In this document: one piece after another, positions 52,762-62,657 of the stretch
Layout: each line of letters starts with the position of its first letter
Numbering within the stretch: the stretch's first letter is position 1
Assembly: GCA_937922925.1 (NCBI GenBank)
Contig: CALAKU010000008.1
Span: 51,853-115,852, forward strand
From: an uncultured Arenicella sp.
GTDB taxonomy: Bacteria > Pseudomonadota > Gammaproteobacteria > Arenicellales > Arenicellaceae
Reading direction: 5' to 3'
Length of the DNA: 64,000 nucleotides
The notes under the pieces: model-generated
Told to the model about the DNA's origin: nothing
The model's database searches: none
Seen by the model: the letters and a program-made list of their open reading frames with translations, nothing else
Made by a program: the position numbers and the translations under genes

Positions 52762-54348
52762 ATGATTCACTCTGAATGCACTTCCACGCTTGATTTAGTC
52801 GACGACGAACTCGGCCAATTGTTTACCAATATTGGTCGTGGTGTCGAGAAAGAAGGCCTGCGCGTGACGCCAACGGCGCAGATTGCACAAAGCCATCATC
52901 CCGAAGCCTTGGGTTCAACGCTCACGCATCACAGCATTACCACAGACTACTCCGAAGCGTTGCTTGAATTTATTACGCCGGTGCACAAAGAGATCGACGA
53001 CACCATTCGTTATCTCAGTAATTTGCACGCCTTCACGCTTGAGAATATCGGCGATGAAGCTATTTGGCCGGGAAGTATGCCTTGTGTATTAGCGGGCGAT
53101 GAGAGCATTCCCATAGCCGACTACGGCAGCTCCAATATCGGCATGCTCAAGCACGTGTATCGCCAAGGCTTGGCCGTGCGCTATGGTCGCATCATGCAGT
53201 CGATTGCGGGTATCCACTATAATTTTTCTCTGTGTGATGCCTTTTGGGAAACCTATCAGCGTAAGTTCGATGCGGCCAAAACTCCGTCTGGGCAAAACCT
53301 GCAAGACTTTAAGTCGGCGCACTATTTTTCATTGATCCGCAACTTCCGCCGGTACTCCTGGATTTTGCATTATCTGTTTGGCGCTTCGCCGGTATTAGAT
53401 GAGACTTTCTTAGATGGCCGTGAGCCAGAAGAGCATGGCTTGCAAAAAATGGGCGAGCAAACCTGGGGCTTACCATATGCCACTTCACTCAGAATGAGTG
53501 ATTTAGGTTATCAGAATTCGGCGCAGCAAGACTTGCACATCTCTTATGATTCCTTGGAAGACTACGTAGCAACCCTAAGCACCGCCATTCACCAACCCTA
53601 TCGTGAATACCAAGACATTGGCGTTAAGCGCGGCGATCTCTTTCAGCAACTCAATACCAATATTTTGCAGATTGAGAACGAGTATTACAGCGATATTAGG
53701 CCAAAACGCGTGACCCGCTCAGGTGAAAAGCCCGTTGCCGCATTGAGAGATCGAGGCGTTGAGTACATTGAAGTGCGGATTCTCGACATTAATCCGTTTA
53801 TCAACGAGGGCATCTCGAGCCAGCAAATCCGTTTTATGGACGCCTTTTTATTGTATTGCTTGTTCGCCCAATGCCCATTGCAAAGCGATACCCGTTGCAT
53901 GGAAACCCGAGACAATCAAACCAAGGTAATACAACGCGGTCGCGACCCAGAGTTAACGCTCGAAAGCCAAGGCCGGCAAGTGCCGTTGAAAGACGCGGCA
54001 ACTGAATTGCTTGATGCGATTATGCAAATCGCGAATATCTTAGACAAAGCGCACGACACCTTTGATTATTCGTCGGCGGTGTTTGCCCAGCAAGCCAAGG
54101 TTGACGATGTGTCGCTAACCCCGTCTGGGCAAACCATGCAAATGATTGAGCAAGGCAAAGAATTTATTGAAATCATGCGCGAGCAAGCCAACCAGCAAAA
54201 AACGCATTTTTCGAGCATTGACACCGATGAGGCATTCATTGCCGAAATGCAAAAGGAAGCGACTGAGTCTTTAGCGAAACAAGCGCAAATGGAAGCCAGT
54301 GACACGCAGGATTTCGAATCCTTTCTGCAAGACTACAATAATAGTTAG
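52762..54348 (+). CDS. gshA: Glutamate-cysteine ligase, type 1
   Basis: A 528-residue ligase that joins glutamate and cysteine with ATP, the first step of glutathione synthesis. The N-terminal GRGVEKEGLRV, the DYSEALLEFITP block (about 62), the SRNGSE-like GSSNIGMLKHVYR and YIEVRILDINPF near 345 are those of the gammaproteobacterial GshA class. The length is typical. gshB is not in this window. gor, at 33312, acts in the same metabolism. Confidence 0.96.
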   Translation: MIHSECTSTLDLVDDELGQLFTNIGRGVEKEGLRVTPTAQIAQSHHPEALGSTLTHHSITTDYSEALLEFITPVHKEIDDTIRYLSNLHAFTLENIGDEAIWPGSMPCVLAGDESIPIADYGSSNIGMLKHVYRQGLAVRYGRIMQSIAGIHYNFSLCDAFWETYQRKFDAAKTPSGQNLQDFKSAHYFSLIRNFRRYSWILHYLFGASPVLDETFLDGREPEEHGLQKMGEQTWGLPYATSLRMSDLGYQNSAQQDLHISYDSLEDYVATLSTAIHQPYREYQDIGVKRGDLFQQLNTNILQIENEYYSDIRPKRVTRSGEKPVAALRDRGVEYIEVRILDINPFINEGISSQQIRFMDAFLLYCLFAQCPLQSDTRCMETRDNQTKVIQRGRDPELTLESQGRQVPLKDAATELLDAIMQIANILDKAHDTFDYSSAVFAQQAKVDDVSLTPSGQTMQMIEQGKEFIEIMREQANQQKTHFSSIDTDEAFIAEMQKEATESLAKQAQMEASDTQDFESFLQDYNNS

Positions 54349-54389
54349 CGCCAATAGTTAACGCCGGTTTTTACCAAGCTCGGCGCGAA

Positions 54390-55586
54390 TCATTCAGAGT
54401 AGACTGGCTCGCTGGAACCTTGATGAGCAATTGACACAAAACGCGGGTAGGGAATCTCAATGTCATGCCGATCGAAGGCGCGGTGGATGGCTTTGATTAC
54501 CAAATGTATTGTGAGGCCTCGTTTTTCAGGTTCATCGATCCAGCCCATTAGCTGCACATCGACACCGCTCGCCGCGAAGTTTCTAAAACGGATACGCGGG
54601 GCCGGGTAGTCGCAAATGTTTTCTTGCTCTTGCGCCACTTGCATGAGTACTTCTTCGACTCTATCAAGATCTGATTCATAAGCGCAGGAAACATTAACCC
54701 TGATGCGCATTTTATGCGCCGCCCCACCACTCTCATTGACTATTTTGGAGTTGCCGATAACGCCATTCGGAATTGTGACTTCGATGTCGTCACGTGTGAG
54801 TAGGCGTGTCGAGCGAATGCCGATGTGCGTCACTTTGCCGCGTTCGCCTGAATCCAAGTTTACGTAGTCGCCGAGTTTGTAGGGCCGATCCGCTAAAATA
54901 AACACACCGGAGAATAAATTGGCAAGCGTATCTTTGGCGGCAAAACCCACCGCGATACCAACAATACCGGCCGAGGCGATCAAACCAACCGGGTTAATGC
55001 CCCAGATAATCAGTACCGCGTAGGCGGCCATAATCATCAGTATGATTTTGCTGGTGATGACCAACAGCGGCTCGGTGCGAATATCCAGCTTTTTAAAATG
55101 CAGTGGATCGCGCGACATCGCCTTAATAATTAATTCGCTAATGCCAAGTGAGGCTCGCAAGATCGAAAGTACGATCAATGACAATGCGATTGGCACAATA
55201 TAGGCAAAGCCGCCCTGGTCATAGCCAGAGGATTTAGATGCCACGATTAATCCAAACCACACCACCAAGTTAAAAAGAGGCCCGCGTAATTCGCCGATAA
55301 TATTGTCGTCTAAGTCGCTTTTGGTTTTGGCAGTGAGGCGTTCAATTAAGGCAATGGCGTATCGTCGAAATACATACGCGAAACCCCAAAAGAACGCCAA
55401 AATAATAAATGCTTCAATGATGGGATAGTCACGCAGGTACGACCAATACGGCTGAACCTGCTCAGGCAGCATCTCAACGAAAAGCGGCAGATTTTCACTG
55501 AGATCAATGTTGCTCTCTAAAGCAGAGGCAGCTGAGTCTTGCTCGCTTTCTTGTTTAACCGCTTTGAGTAGTGTCGAATTGCTCAT
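54390..55586 (-). CDS. MscS-family mechanosensitive ion channel, large type
   Basis: A 398-residue channel protein. About 40 residues precede the first membrane segment. Five or so segments lead to the pore helix (ASAGIVGIAVGFAAKDTLANLFSGVFI, about 210), the beta domain (DRPYKLGDYVNL, VTIPNG) and a C-terminal alpha/beta domain (PYPRFVSIA). It is longer than the small MscS at 12759 and belongs to the YbdG/YnaI-like size class. It opens on membrane tension. It is convergent with gshA. Confidence 0.9.
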   Translation of the reverse strand: MSNSTLLKAVKQESEQDSAASALESNIDLSENLPLFVEMLPEQVQPYWSYLRDYPIIEAFIILAFFWGFAYVFRRYAIALIERLTAKTKSDLDDNIIGELRGPLFNLVVWFGLIVASKSSGYDQGGFAYIVPIALSLIVLSILRASLGISELIIKAMSRDPLHFKKLDIRTEPLLVITSKIILMIMAAYAVLIIWGINPVGLIASAGIVGIAVGFAAKDTLANLFSGVFILADRPYKLGDYVNLDSGERGKVTHIGIRSTRLLTRDDIEVTIPNGVIGNSKIVNESGGAAHKMRIRVNVSCAYESDLDRVEEVLMQVAQEQENICDYPAPRIRFRNFAASGVDVQLMGWIDEPEKRGLTIHLVIKAIHRAFDRHDIEIPYPRFVSIAHQGSSEPVYSE

Positions 55587-55636
55587 GTGCCCTCTCTCCT
55601 AGTAGACGACGTTATATCACGCGCGATAGCGTGGAG

Positions 55637-56332
55637 CTATACGTCTTGAGCTTCAATCCAATTTTGAATCTCTTGGGTTAGCTGTTGATCGCTTTTACCG
55701 TTAACTTCAATGGGCTCGCCAAACACACAGCGTATTGTGCCGGGCTTAATCCAAAGGCTCTTGTTCGACCAGTAGCGCCCAGCATTATGCGCGACTGGCA
55801 CGATAGGCACTTGAGCTTGAATCGCCAGCATCGCCGCGCCTTTTTTATAGCGGCCTGATTCTCGATATGGGGTACGCGTGCCTTGGGGGAAAATCAGCAC
55901 GTGGCGGCCTTCGGCCAGTTTTTTTACACCTTGCTCAACCACTTGGTCTAAGGCGTTTTTACGATCACTTCGGTCAATGGCAATCGGGCGGGTTGCCCAC
56001 AATCCCCAACCAAACACCGGAATCCGAAAAAGCTCTTTTTTTAAGACCCAGGCTAAGGGGGGTAAGAAGGTTTGCGTGGTAATGGTTTCCCACGTTGATT
56101 GGTGTTCGCAAGCGATCACACAAGGCGCTTCAGGAACGTTTTCAAGGCCAATAATTTCATGTTTTAAACCAACCGTAATGCGCAGCCACCATGTTACAAA
56201 CATAGCCCATCCAGCGATCATTTTGGAACGTCGTTGAGGTGAGAAAAATAAGGCGACACTGGCGATGATAAAAAACGGAACTGTCGACAGCGCTTCGCCA
56301 AGGTAAAAAAGAATGGAACGAAAAACAATCAC
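55637..56332 (-). CDS. 1-acylglycerol-3-phosphate acyltransferase (PlsC-like)
   Basis: A 231-residue membrane acyltransferase. The catalytic block is CEHQSTWETI (about residues 73-82), where Glu stands in place of the usual Asp of HX4D. It is followed by IFPQGTR (near 143), where Gln stands in place of Glu. Both variants are common in the PlsC relatives found next to gmhB. It makes phosphatidic acid or modifies another lysolipid. Its start is three bases from the gmhB stop, indicating an operon. Confidence 0.86.
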   Translation of the reverse strand: MIVFRSILFYLGEALSTVPFFIIASVALFFSPQRRSKMIAGWAMFVTWWLRITVGLKHEIIGLENVPEAPCVIACEHQSTWETITTQTFLPPLAWVLKKELFRIPVFGWGLWATRPIAIDRSDRKNALDQVVEQGVKKLAEGRHVLIFPQGTRTPYRESGRYKKGAAMLAIQAQVPIVPVAHNAGRYWSNKSLWIKPGTIRCVFGEPIEVNGKSDQQLTQEIQNWIEAQDV

Positions 56333-56334
56333 AA

Positions 56335-56892
56335 TTAGATCTCGAGGTTTAAAAGTGCGTCGGCAAAAGACGCTAATGAATCAAATACCAAGGTGCCATC
56401 AAGCTTGAGGCTGGCGTCTTTCTTGATCTTTTTTAGGCTCTTTTTACCATTACCCGTTTTAACCAATACGGGGTTGGCACCTGCACTTTTTGCGGCGACC
56501 AAATCACGCACCGAATCACCTACCGAGAACACATCTTGAAAGGTCGTGTTGAGCCGTGCTCCAAGTTCTTCATACATCCCGGTGAGAGGTTTGCGGCAAA
56601 CACACTCGTCGTTAGGGTGATGCGGGCAAAAAAGAATACTGTTAATTTTGCCACCATGTTGTTGAATATAGTCGAGCATGCGCACATGTATTTGGCCCAG
56701 CATATCGGCGGTCAGTAAGCCGCGGCCAATACCAGACTGATTGCTGATAATCACGATGTCGTACTCGGCCTGCGAAAGCCGCGCGATGGCTTCTAAGCTG
56801 CCCTTAATCGGTAACCATTCCTCTGGCGTTTTGATGAAATCCGGCGAATCTTTATTAATGACGCCATCACGATCGAGAATAAGCAGTTTCAT
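56335..56892 (-). CDS. gmhB: D-glycero-beta-D-manno-heptose-1,7-bisphosphate 7-phosphatase
   Basis: A 185-residue HAD phosphatase of LPS-heptose synthesis. The nucleophile motif is DRDGVIN (Asp7, Asp9), and a zinc-binding loop CPHHPNDECVCRKP is near residue 90. The glyS-gmhB-plsC order is the usual gammaproteobacterial arrangement. A histidinol-phosphatase relative is possible, but the context supports GmhB. Confidence 0.92.
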   Translation of the reverse strand: MKLLILDRDGVINKDSPDFIKTPEEWLPIKGSLEAIARLSQAEYDIVIISNQSGIGRGLLTADMLGQIHVRMLDYIQQHGGKINSILFCPHHPNDECVCRKPLTGMYEELGARLNTTFQDVFSVGDSVRDLVAAKSAGANPVLVKTGNGKKSLKKIKKDASLKLDGTLVFDSLASFADALLNLEI

Positions 56893-56897
56893 TTTTT

Positions 56898-58988
56898 TTA
56901 CGCTGTTTGCAGGAGGCTGATGTCAGCAACGCGTAGAAATAAATCTTGCAAACGCTTTAACAAAGCAAGGCGATTCATTTGCTCGCTGGCATCGTCACTC
57001 ATCACCATCACATTATCAAAGAAGGCGTCTACCGGGCTACGCAGGTCAGCTAGCTTGGCTAAGCCTTGTTGGTAGTCGCCCTGATCAAACAAACTGGCGC
57101 AGTCTTGCTCCACCGCCAAGAGCGCCTGATGCAACCGAACCTCTTCTTCAGCCGAGAGGGCTGAGGTGTCAATTTTCGTTACTACCGCCTGATCTTGTTT
57201 CTTAAGAATGTTTGCGATTCGTTTGTTAGCCGCCGCTAAATCTTGCGCTTCGCTGAGTTCACTAAATGCCACAATCGCGTTTAGGCGTTGAGCAAAGTCA
57301 AGAGGGCTGTCGGGCTTACATGCCAGTACGGATTTAATTTGTGTGGTGGCAAAGTCTTGGGTTTGATAAAACGCCAATAGGCGGCTGCGCACAAATTCAA
57401 CTATGTCGTTTTGTGTGTCGTTTGTGACCACAAAACCTTGTTGCTCGGCGTAGACCTCGCTGCACATGGCGACCAAATCGGATAAGCCTAAGGTGTGCTC
57501 TTTGTCGATCAGCAAGCGCAAAATGCTCAGCGCGGCCCGTCTTAAACCATAGGGGTCTTTGTCGCCGGTTGGCACTTCTCCGCTGGCGTAAATGCCAACT
57601 AAACTATCCAGTTTGTCGGCCAGAGCCACGCATTGAGCTTCGAGGCTAACGGGCAAGGTGTCGCCTGCAAATTTTGGCCAATAGTGTTGTTCAACGCATT
57701 CGCCTACCAATGCAGGTTCGCCGTCTCGATCGGCGTAGTAGTGGCCCATAATGCCTTGCAGTTCGTCAAACTCGCCGACCATATCTGAAACTAAATCGGC
57801 CTTGGCTAAACGTGCGCCACGAGCGGCCAGTTTAGTATCGGCCTTTAACTGATTGGCCAGCAGGCTTGCCAATTTCTCAAGGCGTTGAGTCTTATCTAAA
57901 AGGCTCCCTAACTTGGCGTGAAACATCACACTAGAGAGTCGCTCGACTCGATCTTCAAGGCGTATCTTTTGATCGGTTTGCCAAAAAAATTGCGCGTCAG
58001 ACAGCCGCGCTCTTAAGACTTTTTCGTTACCCGATTTTACTTGGGCCGGGTTAGAGCTTTCGATATTACTCAAGGTAATAAAGTGCGGCATTAATTTGCC
58101 GGCGTCATCGACAACATGAAAGTACTTTTGATGATCGCGCATGGACGAAATCAAGCATTCTTGGGGAACGTCTAAAAACGATTTATCAAAGTCACCAATA
58201 ATGGGGCTAGGGTATTCGACCAAGCCGGTCACTTCGTCAAGCAGAGCGGGGTCATCGACAATTTGGCCGCCCAGTGTTTTCGCCGCGTCTTGAACTTGTT
58301 GGGCTATCAACGCCTTACGTTTCTCAAAGTCAGCAATGACATGACCTTGCTCTAAAAGAACCTGCTCGTAGTCATCAGCATGTTCAATATGTATTTCGCC
58401 AGCGCTGTGAAAGCGATGCCCTAGGCTTGTATTGCCAGATTGAATATTCAGCACTTCGCATGGAAGTTGTCGCCCGCCATGCAAAGCCAATAGCCATTTC
58501 ACCGGGCGAACGAATTCAGCATCGCCATTACCCCAACGCATTCGCTTGGGGATGGGCAAGCGCTTGAGCGCTTGCTCAACTAGACCGCTGATCAAGTCGT
58601 CAAGGTGTTTGCCGCTTTCACTCACGGTATAGGCTAACCATTCGCCTTTGTCGGTTTTTAATCGTTCTAGTTGATCGACCTCAACACCACATGAACGCGC
58701 AAACCCCAGTGCGGCTTTGCTCGGGTTGCCGTCGCTGTCGAACGCGGCCTGAATCGCCGGCCCGCGACGCTCATTGGATTGATCGGCTTGCTGTTCTTTC
58801 ACGTCGCTTACGCTAACCGCTAAACGGCGAGGCGACGCAAACGGAGTGACTTGAGCTGCGTTTTCAATCAATTGCGCTTCGAGTAAGGCATTGGCCATTT
58901 CGCGACTAAAGGCGTCGTGCAGATTCTTTAAGGCTTTAGGCGGCAGTTCTTCGGTGCCCAATTCGATTAATAAGGTCTGTAAGCTCAT
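56898..58988 (-). CDS. glyS: Glycyl-tRNA synthetase beta subunit
   Basis: A 696-residue subunit of the tetrameric (alpha2beta2) glycyl-tRNA synthetase. It opens with [18 protein letters not shown] and contains the HD-like core ([28 protein letters not shown] near 520) and a C-terminal anticodon-binding region. Length is typical. It starts four bases inside the glyQ stop, so alpha and beta are made together. Confidence 0.97.
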   Translation of the reverse strand: MSLQTLLIELGTEELPPKALKNLHDAFSREMANALLEAQLIENAAQVTPFASPRRLAVSVSDVKEQQADQSNERRGPAIQAAFDSDGNPSKAALGFARSCGVEVDQLERLKTDKGEWLAYTVSESGKHLDDLISGLVEQALKRLPIPKRMRWGNGDAEFVRPVKWLLALHGGRQLPCEVLNIQSGNTSLGHRFHSAGEIHIEHADDYEQVLLEQGHVIADFEKRKALIAQQVQDAAKTLGGQIVDDPALLDEVTGLVEYPSPIIGDFDKSFLDVPQECLISSMRDHQKYFHVVDDAGKLMPHFITLSNIESSNPAQVKSGNEKVLRARLSDAQFFWQTDQKIRLEDRVERLSSVMFHAKLGSLLDKTQRLEKLASLLANQLKADTKLAARGARLAKADLVSDMVGEFDELQGIMGHYYADRDGEPALVGECVEQHYWPKFAGDTLPVSLEAQCVALADKLDSLVGIYASGEVPTGDKDPYGLRRAALSILRLLIDKEHTLGLSDLVAMCSEVYAEQQGFVVTNDTQNDIVEFVRSRLLAFYQTQDFATTQIKSVLACKPDSPLDFAQRLNAIVAFSELSEAQDLAAANKRIANILKKQDQAVVTKIDTSALSAEEEVRLHQALLAVEQDCASLFDQGDYQQGLAKLADLRSPVDAFFDNVMVMSDDASEQMNRLALLKRLQDLFLRVADISLLQTA

Positions 58989-59881
58989 TGCTGCGCCCCC
59001 AAGGCTTTACCGCGTGGAAAGCCTAGCGCTTCACGAGCCTCGTAGTAAGTGCTCGCAACCCCTTTAGCGAGTGTGCGAATACGACCAATGTAACGAGCAC
59101 GCTCGGTAACACCAATCGCGTGGCGCGCATCTAAAAGGTTAAAGCTGTGCGACGCTTTGAGCATTTTTTCGTAGGCTGGCAATGCGAGCTTTTGTTCCAG
59201 CAAATACGTGGCCTCTTTTTCGCAGGCATTAAAGAAGTGCAACAGTTCTTCAACATTGGCGTGTTCAAAGTTGTATTGCGATTGCTCTACTTCTTGTTGA
59301 TGATAAATATCGCCATAGCTAAAGCCGTCGGTCCAGACCAAGTCGTAAATATTGTCTACGCCTTGAATGTACATGGCGATACGCTCTAAGCCGTATGTGA
59401 TCTCGCCAGTGACTGGGCGACAATCCAATCCGCCGACTTGCTGAAAATAAGTAAACTGTGTGACTTCCATGCCATTGAGCCATACCTCCCAGCCGAGCCC
59501 CCATGCGCCAATAGTCGGCGACTCCCAATTGTCTTCCACGAATCGTACATCGTCGGCCAACATATCAATGCCTAAGGCTTGCATTGACTCCAGATAGAGT
59601 TCTTGGATGTTGTCAGGGGAAGGTTTGAGAATCACTTGGTATTGAAAGTAATGTTGCAAACGATTTGGGTTTTCGCCATAACGACCATCAGTCGGTCGTC
59701 GAGAAGGTTGCACGTAGGCAGCATTCAATGGTTCGGGGCCAATGGCGCCCAGAAATGTGGGCTGGTGAAAGGTGCCGGCACCGACCTCAATATCAAGCGG
59801 TTGCATAATCACGCAACCATTGTCTGCCCAGAACTGTTGCAAGCGCAATATCATGTCCTGAAAGCTTAATCCGCTTTTCAT
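58985..59881 (-). CDS. glyQ: Glycyl-tRNA synthetase alpha subunit
   Basis: A 298-residue catalytic subunit, class II. The start [25 protein letters not shown] and motif blocks [28 protein letters not shown] (split around 60-90) are diagnostic. It activates glycine and transfers it to tRNA-Gly with GlyS. It is the first gene of the glyQ-glyS-gmhB-plsC run. No glycine riboswitch is visible upstream. Confidence 0.97.
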   Translation of the reverse strand: MKSGLSFQDMILRLQQFWADNGCVIMQPLDIEVGAGTFHQPTFLGAIGPEPLNAAYVQPSRRPTDGRYGENPNRLQHYFQYQVILKPSPDNIQELYLESMQALGIDMLADDVRFVEDNWESPTIGAWGLGWEVWLNGMEVTQFTYFQQVGGLDCRPVTGEITYGLERIAMYIQGVDNIYDLVWTDGFSYGDIYHQQEVEQSQYNFEHANVEELLHFFNACEKEATYLLEQKLALPAYEKMLKASHSFNLLDARHAIGVTERARYIGRIRTLAKGVASTYYEAREALGFPRGKALGAQQ

Positions 59882-60451
59882 AAGTCGATCCGATTCTGAT
59901 GGGAAAAGTTGAGTTAAAGAAAACGAGAAACCTTCGTTTAAGGGCGCTTATTATAGCGAGCCAACCTCGGAATGCGAACCAAAACCCGCAAAGCCAAAGT
60001 GGTAAAAAATAGTCGTTTTTAAGTAAATTTATTCGTCGTATTAAAGGCCAACTAGACAATCTGACTAAGACATAACTGGGAATCATGACAGCATTAAAAA
60101 AAAGTTATAAAACGCTAGACAAGCCCTTTTTTTTTGAGTACCTTCCTTCTTGACTTTGGTCAGCCCAAGTCACCTAGGAGTGAGGAAAGTGCAGCTAATA
60201 GCACGACTCATGAAGATAAAAAGACTCGTTAATAAGAATAATAAGGGCGGGTCTTTTTATTTTCGTGCTAAGGATTTTGGCAGTAAGGGAATGTTGCCGA
60301 CGAATCACCAACTTTTGAATTTTTTTCTGCCGCTGGCGCTTTATTTTCGGTTGTTTATTCGTGTTTGGGACTTTGGTTGTAAGGGAATGTTGTCAACGAA
60401 TCATCGGCTTTTATTTTTTTATCTGCTTTGCCGCTTGTGCTTCTCAGCGGC
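59882..60451. other. 570-base region with a tandem repeat and no clear gene
   Basis: The region is AT-rich and holds an imperfect 96-bp tandem repeat. Near 60221-60258 AAAAAGACtCG and CGgGTCTTTTT could form a long-loop hairpin. At 60430-60451 GCCGCT and AGCGGC form another, followed by T-rich DNA. A 101-residue frame (60150-60455) spans it but has no recognisable domain. The glyQ promoter must lie at the left end. Confidence 0.45.
60264..60432. repeat. Imperfect tandem repeat, 96-bp unit
   Basis: Two copies begin at about 60264 and 60360. A 25-base core (60283-60307 and 60379-60403), starting GTAAGGGAATGTTG and ending ACGAATCA, is identical at 23 of 25 positions. The 96-base unit is a multiple of three, and an open frame on the plus strand keeps both copies in phase (KGML-TNH in each). 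The role is unknown. Confidence 0.6.
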
Positions 60452-61492
60452 TTAATTTCGTTTTTCTTTTTCGTAGAACTGGATGTTGGCGCCGTCTGGG
60501 GTTTTTATATTGATGAGTTTTAGTTTGCCGTAGGGGCTGATTTTGGCGTGTTGGATGGGCGCTTCTAGTGCTGGGTTTGTCTTTTTGATTCTGGCTAGGG
60601 CTTGTTCAATATTGTTAACTTCGAATCGGGCGGCGAGGATGCCCAGGTTGGGGGCCTTGCATTGTTCGGCGTAGTCGTTACCTTGGATGTCGAGTATCTC
60701 AATGCTTTCTAATCGACCGACTTCGCCGGCTTTGGGTGTGACGATGCCGGCTTGATATCGCACTGACGTTGTTAGGCTCTTGGGTATGCCGATAGGCATG
60801 TTTTCGGGTTTTTCCGATTTTGTTGGCTGGCCGTCGAAGAACACATCGAACCCTAGGGTGCCGGTAAAAAACGCGAGGGTTTCATTTTTGTTGCGCACCA
60901 TTTGCATCAAATTAAAGGGGCCGGAAAATCGTTCAAAGTCAGGAAAGTCGGGCGAAATAGGGCGATTTAGGCGCTCATACGATTGCACTTGCAGACCATC
61001 TGGTCCTTTGAAGATCACAATATTGAGGTGCGATGCGCCAAATTTTAGTTCTGCGATTGGCGTCTCTGTCCACCAGCCCATCTCGATGGCGTCGTCGTAA
61101 ACACTTTGCATGTCTTTCATGCGCACCATCAAGCTAAAATAACAACCGGTATCCCAGGCTCTTGAGCCGGGGCGTGTTGGCACTTGACGGCCCGCGTTAT
61201 CAAAGTCCACCAGCCGAATATAGCCTTCCTCGCGATTGTTTTGCCGCAGTACTAAGGCGGTCGCCGTCGCTTGATCGCTCAAGCCCCAAGCTTGGATTTC
61301 ATCGGCGCTCATCACGCCTCGCCATACGGGTTTGTAGCCGCCAATTTTAGTAAAGAATTCGGCGCTTCGATCAATGTCACTCACACTCACTACGACTTCT
61401 TGCCAAGGTTCATTGGATATCGCCGTTTGAGCAGCGACCTCAGATATTGTGGCCGGTAAAGTAAAGGCAAAGAAAAAGTAGAAAGGGTTCAT
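60452..61492 (-). CDS. Exported two-domain VOC (glyoxalase-fold) protein
   Basis: A 346-residue protein with a signal-like N-terminus (FYFFFAFTLPATISEVAA) and two vicinal-oxygen-chelate domains, one from about residue 30 (EVVVSVSDIDRSAEFFTKIGGYKPV) and one from about 190 (LMQMVRNKNETLAFFTGTLGFDVFFD). Possible metal ligands recur at the domain ends (NIQFYE). The family includes glyoxalases, dioxygenases and antibiotic-resistance proteins. An exported two-domain form is uncommon, and its substrate is unknown. It is monocistronic. Confidence 0.82.
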   Translation of the reverse strand: MNPFYFFFAFTLPATISEVAAQTAISNEPWQEVVVSVSDIDRSAEFFTKIGGYKPVWRGVMSADEIQAWGLSDQATATALVLRQNNREEGYIRLVDFDNAGRQVPTRPGSRAWDTGCYFSLMVRMKDMQSVYDDAIEMGWWTETPIAELKFGASHLNIVIFKGPDGLQVQSYERLNRPISPDFPDFERFSGPFNLMQMVRNKNETLAFFTGTLGFDVFFDGQPTKSEKPENMPIGIPKSLTTSVRYQAGIVTPKAGEVGRLESIEILDIQGNDYAEQCKAPNLGILAARFEVNNIEQALARIKKTNPALEAPIQHAKISPYGKLKLINIKTPDGANIQFYEKEKRN

Positions 61493-61657
61493 ATTGAATC
61501 GTATTATTAATTGGCGGCCTATACAGTAGACGATCTCGAGTGAGTGAAATAAGAAGCCTTGAGTTAGCCAGTAAGTTTGCAGCTCTTCTTGGCAGTGCCG
61601 TCATCGCAGGCGCCTGATAACGCCTTGGTTATTAAGCCAAAACCCACGGAAAACAAA

Positions 61658-62626
61658 ATGTCTTCAGCCAGACACGCAAACACAAAAATTCAACTCGCTC
61701 ATTTGCCAACGCCAATAGTAGAACTCACTAATCTGAGCCGCCTATTAAACGGCCCTCGACTTTTAATGAAACGCGATGACTTAACGGGTTTGGCCATGGG
61801 CGGCAATAAGACTCGCAAGCTTGAATATATTCTCAAGGATGCCTTAGATGGCGAATGCGATTCGGTGATCACCGCCGGGGCGCAACAATCGAATCATTGT
61901 CGCCAAACCGCTGCGGCGGCCGCGCAATTGGGGCTGGAGTGCCACCTATTATTGGGGGGAGTTGCGCCGCAAGAAGATACCGGTAATTTGCTATTAAGTT
62001 CCTTGCTTGGTGCCCATATCCATTGGGGCGGCGAAGACCGAAAAGGCGAAGGCATCCCAGCACTCAAGTCACACTTGGAATCCCTTGATAAAAAACCGTA
62101 TGTTGTGCCCTATGGTGGCTCAAGCCCACTGGGAGCGCTCGCTTATGTTAAAGCTGTCGAAGAGTGTGCTGAGCAAACTCAAGAGCAGGAGATATCACAT
62201 ATTGTGTTTGCGACATCTTCAGGTGGAACGCATGCGGGGATGGCGCTCGGGAAAGCACTGACCAAAGGCACGTACCAACTAACGGGAATCAATATCGATA
62301 AAGATGAGCCGGGGTCGGTTCCGTTTGCTCAGCGCATTTACGAGCTCGCGCAGAAAACCAATGAGATGTTTGATTTAAACTGCGAGCTTAAGCTCGAAGA
62401 CATCTGCGTAAATGATGACTATCTGGGTAAAGGCTATGGTTTTGTGAGCGAGACCGAACAAGAAGCGATTGCGCTCTTGGCTGCTAAGGAGGGAATTCTA
62501 CTAGACCCCGTTTATACCGGGCGCGCCATGGCTGGGTTAATCGACATGATTCGCCAAGACCGCTTTGCAAACGACGAGACGGTTTTGTTTTGGCATACCG
62601 GTGGTGCGCCGGCGCTGTTTGCTTGA
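61658..62626 (+). CDS. PLP-dependent D-cysteine desulfhydrase/ACC deaminase family enzyme
   Basis: A 322-residue fold-type II PLP enzyme. The PLP Lys is Lys51 (GLAMGGNKTRKLEY), with SSGGTHAGM (phosphate loop) and DPVYTGRAMAG near 285. The family splits D-cysteine to pyruvate, sulphide and ammonia, or opens 1-aminocyclopropane-1-carboxylate. The known active-site difference cannot be settled by eye, although the similarity looks closer to D-cysteine desulfhydrase (DcyD). I begin at the ATG at 61658, which has a GGA site; the longer frame to 61577 is less likely. Confidence 0.88.
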   Translation: MSSARHANTKIQLAHLPTPIVELTNLSRLLNGPRLLMKRDDLTGLAMGGNKTRKLEYILKDALDGECDSVITAGAQQSNHCRQTAAAAAQLGLECHLLLGGVAPQEDTGNLLLSSLLGAHIHWGGEDRKGEGIPALKSHLESLDKKPYVVPYGGSSPLGALAYVKAVEECAEQTQEQEISHIVFATSSGGTHAGMALGKALTKGTYQLTGINIDKDEPGSVPFAQRIYELAQKTNEMFDLNCELKLEDICVNDDYLGKGYGFVSETEQEAIALLAAKEGILLDPVYTGRAMAGLIDMIRQDRFANDETVLFWHTGGAPALFA

Positions 62627-62657
62627 GAGCCTTGAGTCTCGTAAGGGATTTACAGAA

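Noticed and set aside
59882-60150. A glycine riboswitch in front of glyQ
   Set aside because: I could not find the conserved aptamer core, and glycine riboswitches usually control degradation or transport genes rather than glyQ.
60150-60455. A 101-residue plus-strand frame
   Set aside because: No domain and a doubtful ribosome site; I kept the repeat itself as an observation but not the gene.
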